The notes: generated by a model not told the origin, from the sequence alone. A stretch of DNA of 64,000 nucleotides from Serratia odorifera (GCF_900635445.1 NZ_LR134117.1:2914001-2978000), one strand, 5' to 3'; numbered from the stretch's first letter, positions 44,355 to 54,822 are shown. Made by a program: numbers and translations.

Positions 44355-44900
44355 TTAGTCAATCACCCGTAGCCGAGGCCACAGCTGCAGCCAGCGTTTG
44401 GCCGCCAGCCGCTGTTGAAACGCCGCGGCATCGCCGCTTTTGGCATTGAAGGTCACGCTGTCGCTGAACAATGCCTGCAGGCCAAAGGGGGCGATCAACG
44501 TGATGCTGTCATCGGCGTTTAGCCGTGCGCCAACCGCCGTTTCTATTTCGATCCAGAAGCTGATGGCGTCTTCGCTGTCGCGATACGGCGCCCGGCCGCA
44601 GCGCTGATGCATCCGCGCCTGATTTTTTACCGACCATGGTTGCGGCAGCCATTGCTGCAAGCGGGCCTCCAGCATTCTGTCGCGTTCCGCCTGCGGGCGC
44701 GCGGCGTCGAAATGAATCACGTCGATATCATTCAGCGGCGTGGCGGCGGCATGACTGTGTCGCCAGTCCCATACCAGATTGCGCACAAAACCGGCACCCA
44801 GACACCAGTCGTTGAGGCCGAGACGGCGTACGGTGCGCAGTGCGGCCATACGTTGCACATCCTGTTGTAACCAATCGATAATCTGTTGTTGCTGGCTCAT
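44355..44900 (-). CDS. Nucleotidyltransferase-like protein (DUF925/NTP_transf_6 family)
   Basis: This 181-residue protein has the family pattern GAGFVRNLVWDWRHS and NDIDVIHFD, nucleotidyltransferase-like residues in a minimal fold. The central segment ISFWIEIETAVGARLN is also typical. The enzymatic role is unknown. It lies between yfeR (convergent) and the LysR gene near budA. Its start has AAGGAGGCG upstream. Confidence 0.82.
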   Translation of the reverse strand: MSQQQQIIDWLQQDVQRMAALRTVRRLGLNDWCLGAGFVRNLVWDWRHSHAAATPLNDIDVIHFDAARPQAERDRMLEARLQQWLPQPWSVKNQARMHQRCGRAPYRDSEDAISFWIEIETAVGARLNADDSITLIAPFGLQALFSDSVTFNAKSGDAAAFQQRLAAKRWLQLWPRLRVID

Positions 44901-44946
44901 AGCGCCTCCTTTGCTGGCGCTACTCTACCACGTGATCGGCCTCAGG

Positions 44947-45835
44947 CTACTGTCCGATATTTTTGGGCAATAAAGAAATCAGCGCCGCCAGCTTGGCAGA
45001 GATTTTTGCCACCGGTCGCATCAGATAAATGGCCTGTTCCTCGCCACGCGGACCGCCCATCAGTGCCAGCAGGCGGTTGGCCTGCACGTCGTCGCCAACC
45101 ACCCAGTTGGGCAGAAAGGCAATGCCCATCCCGCTGAGCGTCGCCTGACGCTGGGCGCTAAAATCATCGCAGCGCAGCACGATGTTGCACTGGTTCAGTA
45201 ATGGCGCATCGAGAATCTGTGCCCAGCAGGCCGGTTGTTGCTTGTGGAAACGGCCAATCAGCCGATGTTGCGTCAACGCCGCCAGGCTGTCCGGCCGGCC
45301 GAAACGCGCGACGTAGTCCGCACTGGCGCACATCATCCAGCGCTGAGTGCCGATGCGGCTGGCGTACAGCGTGCTGTCCTTCTGTTCACCGATGCGTACG
45401 GCGGCGTCCAGCAGTTCGCGTTTCGGATCGGTCTGCCGTTCGGTGAGATCCAGTTCTACCGACAGTTTCGGATGGCGCTGGGTCAGCGTCGGCAGCAGTG
45501 GTAGCAGGGTGGTTTTGCCGAAGGTCGGTAAACAGCTGAGGCGTAGCACTCCCTGTGGCGCTGTGTTCAGTGACGTCAGTTCGGCCCGCACGGCAATAAT
45601 GTCCGCCTGCAAGGCAATTGCGCGGTTTTTTCAGCATGTCACCGGCGTCGGTCAATATCAGACCACGGGTGGAGCGGATAAACAGCACCACGCCGAGCTG
45701 CTGCTCCAGCGTATCGATATGCCGTACCAGCGACGAGGGCACCATACCCAGTTTGCGGGCGGCGGCAGAAAAGCTGCCTTGCTGAGCGATCTCAAGGAAA
45801 ATCGGCAAGTGTTCGACGTATTGGGCATCATTCAT
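44947..45835 (-). CDS. LysR-family regulator divergent from budA (apparent frameshift)
   Basis: This LysR-type regulator has about 295 residues when the frame is joined near 45624 (restoring MLKKRAIALQADIIAVRAEL). The helix-turn-helix is QQGSFSAAARKLGMVPSSLVRHI, here in a class related to the DmlR/CrgA group. It diverges from budA-budB, and in Serratia and Klebsiella the acetoin genes are controlled by a LysR regulator (BudR/SlaR). Position makes that role likely, but the sequence alone does not prove it. Confidence 0.75.
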
Positions 45836-46228
45836 CTTTGCATTATATGCAAAAGCGTTTCTTATGAATACCAGGTTCTCTGTTTAGCGCACTGGCGATA
45901 CTCTTTGGCTTGCAAGCGGTCGTTTTTGGCGATTGTCCTGCCGGGTGCACCGTGATGAAAATAGATAAATACCCTGTGCATCCAGTCATTTTTGACCCTG
46001 TGTCTTGCACGCGGTCGTGATTGCTCCAACACCAGACATTGCGTTCGAATTGACGGTGGCGTGATAATAATGATTAGCCTTGCTAACTCATTGTTTCTTT
46101 TGCCACTGTCCCGGTCCTGATGACCGGTTTTTTGTTGCTATTAGCTGAATCGTTACAACACGAAACATCAACGGCAACATTTTTGCATGCGCGAAGGCAG
46201 TCAATTCGCGTTGGTGGAGGAGTATTGC
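45836..46228. promoter_or_regulatory. Divergent region upstream of budA with direct repeats
   Basis: These 393 bases contain no gene. A 15-base element (CTTGCAAGCGGTCGT at 45909-45923, CTTGCACGCGGTCGT at 46004-46018) occurs twice, 95 bases apart in the same orientation, with one mismatch. The motif ACCCTGTG also occurs twice at about 45971 and 45995. These could be regulator sites. A terminator-like hairpin lies nearer budA. Confidence 0.55.
46111..46134 (+). terminator. Terminator-like hairpin in the budA leader
   Basis: CCGGTC, five-base loop CTGAT, GACCGG, then six T residues, pointing toward budA and ending about 95 bases before its start. It could be an attenuator of budAB or the end of a small RNA. 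Confidence 0.6.
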
Positions 46229-47009
46229 ATGAACCAGAACCAAGAGTGTGCCTGTGCGCAGCATCTGGCGCAGGGCTTTGCCAGACAGTCGGCGAGCGTC
46301 GGCGAGGGGGAAATTTACCAGATTTCACTGATGAGCGCGCTGATTGGCGGGGTGTACGAGGGAGACGTCACCATTGCCGAACTGTTGCGCCACGGTGATT
46401 TCGGCCTCGGTACCTTCAACCATCTGGACGGTGAACTGATCGCTTTCGATCGAGAAATTCACCAACTGCGCGCCGACGGCAGCGCTCGCCCAGCCAGCCC
46501 GGATCAAAAAACGCCGTTTTGCGGTGGTGACCTTTTTCACTCCGAGCGTGACCCAACACTTCGACCGACCGATCAGCAAAGCCCAGCTACACCAGTGCAT
46601 TGACGAACAGGTGGCATCGCCAAACCTGTTCTGTGCACTGCGCGTCGACGGCGAATTCAACCACCTGGAAACCCGCACCGTACCGCGTCAGCAGCGGCCT
46701 TACAAACCGATGCTCGAAGCCATTGAAGCGCAGCCGACCTTCGCCTTTCGGCGGCGTCGCGGCACGCTGGTCGGTTTTCGTTCGCCGGACTATATGCAGG
46801 GCATTGGCGTAGCCGGTTACCACGAGCACTTCGTCACCGACGATCGCAGCGGTGGCGGACATGTGCTGGACTACCAGCTCGACCACGGTCGCCTGCAATT
46901 TGGCGTTATCACGCGTCTCAATCTCCAATTGCCGCACGATGCGGATTTTCTGCGCACCAACCTCTGTCCCGAGGATCTGGATCGCGCCATTCGTTCTGCC
47001 GAAGGCTAA
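46229..47009 (+). CDS. budA: BudA, alpha-acetolactate decarboxylase (apparent frameshift)
   Basis: BudA converts acetolactate to acetoin in the 2,3-butanediol pathway. Corrected length is about 259 residues, the enteric length. The frame breaks at the T run 46517-46520; removing one T restores KTPFAVVTFFTPSVTQHF. The conserved GIGVAGYHEHFVTDDRSGGG contains zinc-ligand histidines. The GGAGG site lies 8 bases upstream of the ATG. It leads the operon with budB. Confidence 0.92.
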
Positions 47010-47076
47010 ACAGGCCCGCCGCCGTGCTGGCGGTCGATTTTACGGTAGTCGATTTTTTTATTGATGAGGTGGAACC

Positions 47077-48762
47077 ATGAGTAAGCTAAATACGGACGAG
47101 AACTGGCAATGCGGCGCCGATCTGGTGGTGAAAAATCTTGAGGCACAGGGGGTGAAACACGTTTTTGGCATCCCGGGTGCCAAAATTGACCGAGTGTTTG
47201 ACTCGCTGGAAGACGCGCCGTCGATTCAGACCGTGGTGGTGCGGCATGAGGCCAACGCTGCGTTTATGGCGGCGGCGGTGGGGCGCCTGACCGGTAAGGC
47301 CGGAGTGGCGCTGGTCACTTCCGGGCCGGGCAGTTCCAACCTGATCACCGGGCTGGCGACCGCCACCTCCGAAGGCGATGCGGTGGTGGCATTCGGTGGC
47401 GCGGTCAAACGCGCCGATAACCTGAAGCAGACTCACCAGAGCATGGACACCGTCAGCATGTTCCGACCGGTGACCAAATACTGCGCCGAAGTGCATGCCG
47501 GTTCGGCGATTTCAGAAGTGATTGCCAACGCGTTTCGTACCGCCGAATTTGGCCGTCCGGGGGCGGCGTTTGTCAGCCTGCCGATGGATATCGTCAATGA
47601 ACCGGTCAGCGCGCCGGTATTGGCAGGCTGTCGGGTTCCCCACCTGGGGGCGGCAGCGAGTGACGACATTCAGGAGGCGGTAACGCTGATTCAGCAGGCC
47701 AAATGCCCGGTGCTGCTGCTTGGCCTGCAGGCCAGCCGGCCGGAAAACAGCGACGCGGTGCGCCAACTGCTATCTCGCACCCGTATGCCGGTGGTCGGTA
47801 CCTATCAGGCCGCCGGGGTGATCGACGTTAACCACTTTGCGCGTTTTGCCGGTCGTGTCGGGCTGTTCAACAACCAGCCGGCGGACCAGCTGTTGCAGCA
47901 GGCGGATTTGGTGATAAGTGTCGGCTATGGCCCGATTGAGTACGATCCCTGCATGTGGAACAGCCAGCGTCGGTTAAAACTGGTGCACATCGACGTGCAA
48001 CCGGCGGATATCGATAGCTGTTATCGCCCCGACATCGAACTGATCGGCAACATCAGCGCCACCATTAATGCGATGACCGAAAGGTTTGCCGGCGCACTGT
48101 TGATTCCGCCGGCGGTAGAAACCATTCTGACCGATCTGGGGCGTCAGCGCACCGAGCTGGCGGAGCGCGCGGCGCGTCGGGACGGTATGCCGATCCATCC
48201 GCTGCGCATCGTCAAGGAGCTGCAGGATATCGTCAGCGACGACGTCACGCTGTGCGTCGATATGGGCAGTTTTCATATCTGGATCGCGCGTTATCTTTAC
48301 AGCTTCCGCGCGCGACAGCTGCTGATTTCCAACGGTCAGCAAACGATGGGCGTCGCGTTACCATGGGCGATTGGCACCGCGCTGGTGCGGCCGGGCGATA
48401 AAGTGCTGTCGATTTCCGGTGACGGCGGGTTTATGCAGTCGAGCATGGAGCTGGAAACCGCGGTACGGCTTAATGCCAATATCGTGCACGTTATCTGGGT
48501 CGACAATGCCTATAACATGGTTGAAATGCAGGAGTTGAACAAGTATCGGCGCAAATCCGGCGTGGAATTTGGCCCGATCGATTTCAAAGCCTATGCGGAA
48601 TCCTGTGGTGCGGTAGGCTTTGCGGTGCAGAAGGTTGAGGAACTGCGGCCGATGTTGCGTAAGGCAATGGAAATTCAGGGGCCGGTGGTGGTGGCGATCC
48701 CGGTGGATTATGCTGATAACTACCGGCTGATGGAACAAATGAACTTCAGTCAGCTGATATAA
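47077..48762 (+). CDS. budB: BudB, catabolic acetolactate synthase
   Basis: This TPP enzyme condenses two pyruvates into acetolactate for butanediol fermentation. The protein has 561 residues. The catalytic Glu is in RHEANAAFMAAAVGRLTG (near 52), and the TPP motif is GDGGFMQSSMELETAVRLN. It is FAD-independent in this catabolic class. It is 67 bases after budA and is followed by a terminator. The butanediol dehydrogenase budC is not in the window. Confidence 0.95.
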   Translation: MSKLNTDENWQCGADLVVKNLEAQGVKHVFGIPGAKIDRVFDSLEDAPSIQTVVVRHEANAAFMAAAVGRLTGKAGVALVTSGPGSSNLITGLATATSEGDAVVAFGGAVKRADNLKQTHQSMDTVSMFRPVTKYCAEVHAGSAISEVIANAFRTAEFGRPGAAFVSLPMDIVNEPVSAPVLAGCRVPHLGAAASDDIQEAVTLIQQAKCPVLLLGLQASRPENSDAVRQLLSRTRMPVVGTYQAAGVIDVNHFARFAGRVGLFNNQPADQLLQQADLVISVGYGPIEYDPCMWNSQRRLKLVHIDVQPADIDSCYRPDIELIGNISATINAMTERFAGALLIPPAVETILTDLGRQRTELAERAARRDGMPIHPLRIVKELQDIVSDDVTLCVDMGSFHIWIARYLYSFRARQLLISNGQQTMGVALPWAIGTALVRPGDKVLSISGDGGFMQSSMELETAVRLNANIVHVIWVDNAYNMVEMQELNKYRRKSGVEFGPIDFKAYAESCGAVGFAVQKVEELRPMLRKAMEIQGPVVVAIPVDYADNYRLMEQMNFSQLI

Positions 48763-48770
48763 CCCGCACG

Positions 48771-48800
48771 ATGCCCTCTCCAGCGCGGTGAGGGCATTAT
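48771..48800 (+). terminator. Terminator after budB
   Basis: The inverted repeat ATGCCCTC / GAGGGCAT is followed by a T-rich tail, 8 bases past the budB stop. Confidence 0.7.
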
Positions 48801-48899
48801 CCCGTCTTTTTGCGCAGTTTTGCTTGCTCAATATTTATTCTTTACTTCGCTAACTCCCTGTTTTATTGGTATCCATTGGGATACCACTGGGGAAATGAG

Positions 48900-50495
48900 A
48901 TGACGAGCATAAAAGTAAGATTTACCTTGGCTCTGTTGGCGCTGGCGACCGCCGGCAGCATACAGGCCAAAACGCTGGTGTTTTGTTCTGAAGGATCGCC
49001 GGAAGGTTTCAATCCGCAGTTGTTTACTTCTGGCACCACGGTAGACGCCAGTTCGGCGGCGATTTACAACCGGCTGGTGGACTTTAAAACCGGCACCGTG
49101 GAATTGCAGCCCAGCCTGGCAGAACGTTGGGAGGTCAGTGCTGACGGCAAAAACTACACCTTCCATCTGCGTCAGGGGGTCAAGTTCCACAGCAATAAGT
49201 ACTTTACGCCGACCCGCGATTTCAACGCCGATGACGTGATCTTTTCGTTCATGCGGCAAAAAGATCCCCAACATCCTTATCACAAGGTATCCAACGGCGC
49301 TTACACCAACTTTGAATCGATGGAGTTTGGCAGTCTGATCAACGCGATCGTCAAGGTTGACGAGCATACGGTACGCTTTGAGCTTTCGCGCGCCGAAGCG
49401 CCGTTTATTGCCGATTTGGGCATGTATTTTGCCACCATTCTCTCCGCCGAATATGCCGATGCGATGCTAAAGGCCGGCACCCCGCAGCGGGTGGATAACG
49501 ATCCCATCGGCACCGGGCCGTTCCAGTTGCAGCAATACCAGCATGACGCCAAAATCCTCTATAAAGCGTTTGACGGCTACTGGGAAGGCAGGCCGCAGAT
49601 CGACCGGTTGGTGTTTTCGATCACCCCGGATGCGGCGGTGCGCTATGCCAAATTGCAGAAGAACGAATGCCAGGTGATGCCGTTCCCAAACCCGGCCGAT
49701 CTGGCGCGCATGCGGGCGGATAACAACATTACGCTGATGGAAAAGTCAGGGTTGAACATCGGTTTTCTGGCATTTAACACCCAGAAAAAACCGCTGGATA
49801 ACGTCAAGGTTCGCCAGGCGCTGGCGTTGGCGGTGAACAAACCGGCGATCCTCGAGGCGGTATTCCACGGTGCCGGCCAGCCGGCAAAAAACCTGCTGCC
49901 GCCGACCCAGTGGGGCAGCAATACCGCGCTTGAGGATTATCCTTACTCGCCGCAAAAGGCCAGACAACTCCTGCAGGAAGCCGGTTTGGGGCAGGGGTTC
50001 GCCATTGATTTATGGGCGATGCCGGTGCAGCGCCCCTACAATCCGAATGCCAAGCGCATGGCGGAGATGATCCAGTCAGACTGGGCGAAAATCGGCGTGC
50101 GTGCCACGATTGTGACCTTCGAATGGGGGGAGTATCTGCAGCGTATCAAGAATGGTGAACACCAGACCGCGTTGATGGGCTGGACCACCGCCAACGGTGA
50201 CCCGGACAACTTCTTCGGCCCGCTGTTTACCTGCGTTTCCGCCAACGGCGGTTCAAACTCGGCCAAATGGTGTTACCCGCCGTTTGATCGGCTGATCTTG
50301 CAGGCGCGTAAAGAAACCGACCATGCCAAACGGCTAGCGATGTACCAGCAGGCGCAGGTAATGATGCATCAGCAGATGCCAGCGCTGATGATTGCGCATT
50401 CGACCATTTTTGAACCCGTGCGCAACGAGGTGAAAGGGTATGAAATCGATCCGTTCGGCAAGCATATTTTCAAGCAGGTATCGCTGGGGCAGTGA
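48900..50495 (+). CDS. DppA-like dipeptide-binding protein
   Basis: This 531-residue periplasmic substrate-binding protein (SBP family 5) is very similar in pattern to E. coli DppA: CSEGSPEGFNPQLFTSGTT, then GTGPFQLQQYQHDAKI, then LWAMPVQRPYNPNA. A signal peptide ends at GSIQA (about 24). No permease or ATPase genes are adjacent, so it probably feeds a DppBCDF-type system elsewhere. I chose the ATG at 48900 with GGGGAAATGAG upstream; the frame from 48810 has no such site. DppA can also bind haem in E. coli. Confidence 0.88.
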   Translation: MTSIKVRFTLALLALATAGSIQAKTLVFCSEGSPEGFNPQLFTSGTTVDASSAAIYNRLVDFKTGTVELQPSLAERWEVSADGKNYTFHLRQGVKFHSNKYFTPTRDFNADDVIFSFMRQKDPQHPYHKVSNGAYTNFESMEFGSLINAIVKVDEHTVRFELSRAEAPFIADLGMYFATILSAEYADAMLKAGTPQRVDNDPIGTGPFQLQQYQHDAKILYKAFDGYWEGRPQIDRLVFSITPDAAVRYAKLQKNECQVMPFPNPADLARMRADNNITLMEKSGLNIGFLAFNTQKKPLDNVKVRQALALAVNKPAILEAVFHGAGQPAKNLLPPTQWGSNTALEDYPYSPQKARQLLQEAGLGQGFAIDLWAMPVQRPYNPNAKRMAEMIQSDWAKIGVRATIVTFEWGEYLQRIKNGEHQTALMGWTTANGDPDNFFGPLFTCVSANGGSNSAKWCYPPFDRLILQARKETDHAKRLAMYQQAQVMMHQQMPALMIAHSTIFEPVRNEVKGYEIDPFGKHIFKQVSLGQ

Positions 50496-50586
50496 AGCCA
50501 CCGCGGGTTGACGACGAGCTTGCCAATCGTTGCGCCGCAAGGGGTCACGCCGGTTGTCGGTTATCCTGATGGGGTGCATTAGCCCG

Positions 50587-50620
50587 TAAAAAAGCCGGTC
50601 GGAGGCCCGACCGGCTTTTA
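50587..50620. terminator. Bidirectional terminator between the dppA-like gene and fepA
   Basis: AAAGCCGGTCGG, loop AGGC, CCGACCGGCTTT with A and T runs on both sides. It serves the two convergent genes. Confidence 0.9.
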
Positions 50621-50644
50621 CTTTTTACCCTTTTCAATCAACCG

Positions 50645-52937
50645 TCAGAAATGGGTATTGACGCTTAAATAGTAGGTGCGACCCGGTTCGTTATAGGTCG
50701 CGGCGCCGGCGCCGGCAATATTGATCGCGCCGGTGGTCGGGTTGCCGACGTTTTGCGCGTTGCCAGCACGGAACTGACGTTTGTCGAACAGGTTTTCGAT
50801 GCCGGCGGTGACGTCAACGTTTTTGCTCAGCGTATAGGTGGCGCTGGCGCCAACGATGGCATACGGGCTGACCTCTCGGGTTTCCGTGCCGGTGGTCGGT
50901 TCCCCTTTATAGTTGTACTTCTTCGGCTTCTGGCGACCGTACCAGGTCAGGGTCGACTGCATCGACAGATCTTCCGTGGCCTGCCAGCTCAGGGTCGAGT
51001 TGATGGTGAACTTCGGGATCACCGACAGGTAATCACCGGTGGTTTTGTTCTCGTTCTCGATCATGTAAGTGGCGTTGTTGGTCCAGGCTATGGTATCGCT
51101 GACCGGGATGTTCAGCGTACCTTCCAACCCTTGAACTACCGCCTTGGGCACGTTTTCCCAGCGATAGATATCGGTTTTACCGTTGCTGGTCTGGCCGACC
51201 GGCGTGTAACCGGCTTCAATCTTGTTGCGGTAGTCGTTACGGAAGTAGGTCACGCCGGCCAGCCAGCCGCCGTTATGGAACTCCAGCCCGATCTCTTTGT
51301 TAACGCTGTTTTCCGCTTTCAGGTCATCGTTGCCGACCAGGTAGCAGCCGATGCCCGTGGAACTGTTGGCACAACCCTGACCCTTGCTGTACAACACGTA
51401 ATTTTCATTAGTCTGGAACAGGTTAGGTGCTTTGTAAGCGCGCGCAATGCCCATTTTCAGCGTGAAGTACTCGCCCAATTCCTGCGACAGGTTGAGTGAC
51501 GGGCTCCAGTTATCGCCGGAAACCGAGTGACGATCGTAGCGCATGCCTGGCGTCAGCATGGTGGTGTCGGTCAGTTCGATATTGTCTTCGGCAAACAGCG
51601 AGAAAATACGCGCAGAAGAGTAGGGGCTACGATCCGCACTGCTGATGCCGTCAATGTCGCCGCCTTGCAGCGCCTGGCTGACTACCGAGCTGCTCTTCAT
51701 CTTCTGCTGGTTCCACTCGGCACCGAAGGTGGCGGTTTGTGGTACCCACATATCGAAAGGCAGGCTGATTTCACTGTGCAACAGCACATCATCCAGATCG
51801 CTGTTGCTATAACCGGCATCACTTTCATTGAAGATCCCCTCGGTACCGCCGGCCAGACCTTCGTTCAAGCGCGAATTACGGGTGTTCTCGTATTGTACGT
51901 AGTTGTTTGTGCTGACCCCGTTGTCCCAGGCCCCCTGATATTTCACGGAGTAGGTTTCACGGTACATGCGGTTGGTCTCTTCGCCGTACATGCTTTTTAC
52001 CAAATTATTGCTATTGGTGTTCTGGGTATCGCCGGCGTACAGGTTGCCCTGACGACCATAGCCGTACTCAAACTCCAGCGATTGCAGGTAGGCGAAATCC
52101 CAGTGCAGCAGGGCGTCGATATTTTTGTCGATCACCCCTTCGCGGCCAGCTGGCAGGCTGTCGGAATAAATACCGACGCGCTCGGACTGGGTGACCCTGG
52201 TTGATATCCCAGGCGTCGGCCTGCGTTTTGCTGTAGCCGCCGAACAGGCGAAAGCTCAGGGTGTCGCTCAGCGGGCCGGAGAGGCTAAAGTCGGTACGTT
52301 TGGTGGAACCTTCCTGCTTGTGTTGCGGCACGTTGAAATAGGCATTCAACGCACCGTGCAACTCCTGAGTCTGTTTCTTGGTGATGATGTTGACCACGCC
52401 ACCCGCCGCGCCATTACCGTAACGCGCCGCCGCCGGGCCGCGCAGCACTTCGATGCGCTCGATCATTTCCGGCGGCACCCAGGCGGTGTCGCCACGGGTG
52501 TCACGCTCGCCGCGCCACCCCTGGCGTACCGAGTTGCGGCTTGAGGCCGGCTTGCCGTCGATCAGGATCAGGGTGTTTTCCGGTCCCATGCCGCGGATAT
52601 CGATCTGGCGGTTGTTGCCGCGCTGCCCGCTGGTGGAGTTGCCGGTCAGGTTAACGCCCGGCATGGTGCGGATCAGTTCGTTGATGTCGCGCGCCGGGGG
52701 ACGTTTTTTGATTTCGGCGGCGGTGATGGTGGAAACACCGGGGGCCTGCAGGTTCTGCTTGGCGGCGGTGACCAGAATGGTGTCTTCGGCGGGTTTTGCC
52801 TGATTATTGTTGCCGACGCTGGTGGCTTCCGCTTCGGCGCTGGGGCTGGTTTGCTGTGCGGCATGTGCAATTGCGGACGTGCCTAATCCCAACCCGATGA
52901 CTGTGGCTAGGGAATAACGAGATAACTTGCGAGTCAT
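50645..52937 (-). CDS. fepA: FepA, TonB-dependent ferric-enterobactin receptor (apparent frameshift)
   Basis: This 22-strand outer-membrane receptor has about 763 residues once corrected. A signal peptide ends near AIAHA. A TonB box is in EDTILVTAA, the plug holds the DINELIRTMPGVNLTGNSTS motif, and the barrel ends in TYYLSVNTHF with a terminal Phe. The frame breaks at the run near 52189-52191; removing one base restores INQGHQSERVGIYSDS. It diverges from fes with a Fur box between. In E. coli entD follows fepA, but not here. Confidence 0.93.
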
Positions 52938-53247
52938 TTTTAATTTCCTACCGTGTTGTCGCCCCCCGTGCGCCAGCGCTGAAGCCGGCAGGGGGAGCCG
53001 GTTGTCGTTTTTATATCGTCATTAATGGTGTGGATCTGACTACGCCGGAGACGCGACCAGCAGCCGATCCGATGCGAATTCAGGTACCCGTCCCTGTTGA
53101 AGAATACCTGCCTTCTTTACGAGCCTTTACACACTATTGCAAATGAAAATAATTATCAATAGTATTCGTTCTACCGTTCGTTTGCATTCGGGAGAGCGTC
53201 AGCCGCTATCCGCTGCTGCCTCACCCGTTATGCCAACTACCAAGTGA
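52938..53247. promoter_or_regulatory. Divergent fepA-fes control region
   Basis: These 310 bases contain a Fur box at 53142-53160 and AT-rich promoter-like stretches. No gene is seen. Confidence 0.65.
53142..53160. promoter_or_regulatory. Fur box in the fepA-fes region
   Basis: The 19-mer AATGAAAATAATTATCAAT resembles the Fur consensus at most positions and sits between the divergent fepA and fes promoters, as in E. coli. Confidence 0.72.
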
Positions 53248-54600
53248 GTGGGTGTCTTGAAAACTGAACAGCAGTCAGCAAGCAGTACGTTATTAGCAAG
53301 CAAACAAGCAGGGAGCCATGGCTGGTGGCTGGAGATTGCCCGACGCGGTACGCCGCTGGTGGAGCCGAGCGACAATGGCCGATGGAAGGTAACGTTTTTG
53401 TGGCGCGATCCCCAGGGATGCGAGATGACTTCAGCCCACCAGCGCGTCTGGATCAACATCAATTGCCTGACCGATCACCATCAGCCGAATCCGCCGCAGA
53501 GTCTGCAACGCCTGAGCGGCAGCGACGTATGGTACTGGCAAACCGAATTGAGCGCCGACTGGCGCGGCAGCTACTGTTTTATTCCCTGTCTGGATCATCG
53601 CCCGCTGCGGGCAGAGGGCGGCGATGCGTACGCCATGATGCACGCGATGCGCCACTGGTGGCATCAGGTATTTGCCAGTGCCACGCACGATCTGTTGAAT
53701 CCCTACCGTTCCTGGTGCAGTGCTGGCGGCAATGTGGTTTCCGGGCTGCATATGCCGTCAGCGCCGCCGCAGTCGGCCTGGCACGATTTCGACAATTATG
53801 AGGTAGCCAGCGCCCGCTGCGTGCCGGCGCCGCCGGCGCGTCTGCAGCGTCATACCTGGCATAGCCAGCGTCTCGGCAATAGCCGTAACGTCTGGGTCTA
53901 CACCACCGGCGACAGCAACCCGGCGCAGCGGCCGCTGGCGATATTGCTCGACGGTCAGTTTTGGGCGCAGCAGATGCCGGTCTGGGATCCGCTGATGAAA
54001 CTGACGCAGCAGGGCCAGTTGCCGGCCGCGGTATATGTGCTGATCGACATTATCGATTTGCCGCACCGCAGTCGCGAGCTTGGCTGCAATTCGCAGTTCT
54101 GGCTGGCGTTGCAGGAAGAGCTGATGCCGCAGCTGGCCGAATGGGCGCCGCACCGCGCGGATGCCGCCAGTACCGTGGTTGCCGGTCAGAGTTTTGGCGG
54201 TCTTGCTTCCCTGTATGCCGGGTTGAACTGGCCACAGCGTTTTGGTGCGGTGATCAGCCAGTCCGGTTCTTTCTGGTGGCCGCGACGCGATATGTTGCAA
54301 CTGCCTACGCCGCCGGAAGACGCCTGCTGGCTGACTCGCCAGGTTGAAAGCGGCCTCGGCAATCATGGCGCGCTGAAGGTGTTTATGGAGGCTGGCGTGC
54401 ATGAACCGCTGGTGCATCAGGTCAGCGGCCAGATGGCGACGCTGCTGAGCCAGGCTGGGCATCGGGTGCAGTATCGGGCGGTGGCCGGCGGCCACGACGC
54501 GCTGTGCTGGCGCGGCGGCTTGCTCGACGGTTTGCAGGCCACTGGCGCGAGCCGTTTGTCACCGGCCATCAGGCCACACCAATTGCCACTTCTGGGATGA
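53248..54600 (+). CDS. fes: Fes, enterobactin esterase
   Basis: This cytoplasmic serine hydrolase opens the trilactone of ferric enterobactin to free iron. The protein has 450 residues from a GTG start. An N-terminal domain (SDVWYWQTELSADWRGSYCF) precedes the alpha/beta hydrolase domain with the nucleophile in VAGQSFGG and a C-terminal His in AGGHDALCW. A TTG three codons downstream is an alternative start. It is followed after 15 bases by ybdZ, so fes-ybdZ-entF form one unit. Presence of fes means a triester siderophore is used. Confidence 0.94.
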   Translation: MGVLKTEQQSASSTLLASKQAGSHGWWLEIARRGTPLVEPSDNGRWKVTFLWRDPQGCEMTSAHQRVWININCLTDHHQPNPPQSLQRLSGSDVWYWQTELSADWRGSYCFIPCLDHRPLRAEGGDAYAMMHAMRHWWHQVFASATHDLLNPYRSWCSAGGNVVSGLHMPSAPPQSAWHDFDNYEVASARCVPAPPARLQRHTWHSQRLGNSRNVWVYTTGDSNPAQRPLAILLDGQFWAQQMPVWDPLMKLTQQGQLPAAVYVLIDIIDLPHRSRELGCNSQFWLALQEELMPQLAEWAPHRADAASTVVAGQSFGGLASLYAGLNWPQRFGAVISQSGSFWWPRRDMLQLPTPPEDACWLTRQVESGLGNHGALKVFMEAGVHEPLVHQVSGQMATLLSQAGHRVQYRAVAGGHDALCWRGGLLDGLQATGASRLSPAIRPHQLPLLG

Positions 54601-54615
54601 TGCAAGGAGCCCGTG

Positions 54616-54822
54616 ATGGAAACCCTCAACCCGTTCGATGATCCACAACAATGCTGCCTGATCGTGCGCAACGCCGAACAGCAATACAGCCTATGGCCGG
54701 ATTTCTGCGCACTGCCGCCCGGCTGGAACAGCGTATTCGGCCCGGCACCGCGCGCGCAGTGCGTCAGCTGGCTGGAAGATAATTGGCAGGACATGCGGCC
54801 CGCATCACAGCGTCAGGCGTGA
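54616..54822 (+). CDS. ybdZ: MbtH-like protein YbdZ
   Basis: This 68-residue MbtH-family protein binds and activates the adenylation domain of EntF. Signature residues are NPFDDPQQ, SLWPDFCALPPGW and CVSWLEDNWQDMRP. The ATG at 54616 has AAGGAG upstream. It lies between fes and entF, as in E. coli. Confidence 0.92.
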   Translation: METLNPFDDPQQCCLIVRNAEQQYSLWPDFCALPPGWNSVFGPAPRAQCVSWLEDNWQDMRPASQRQA

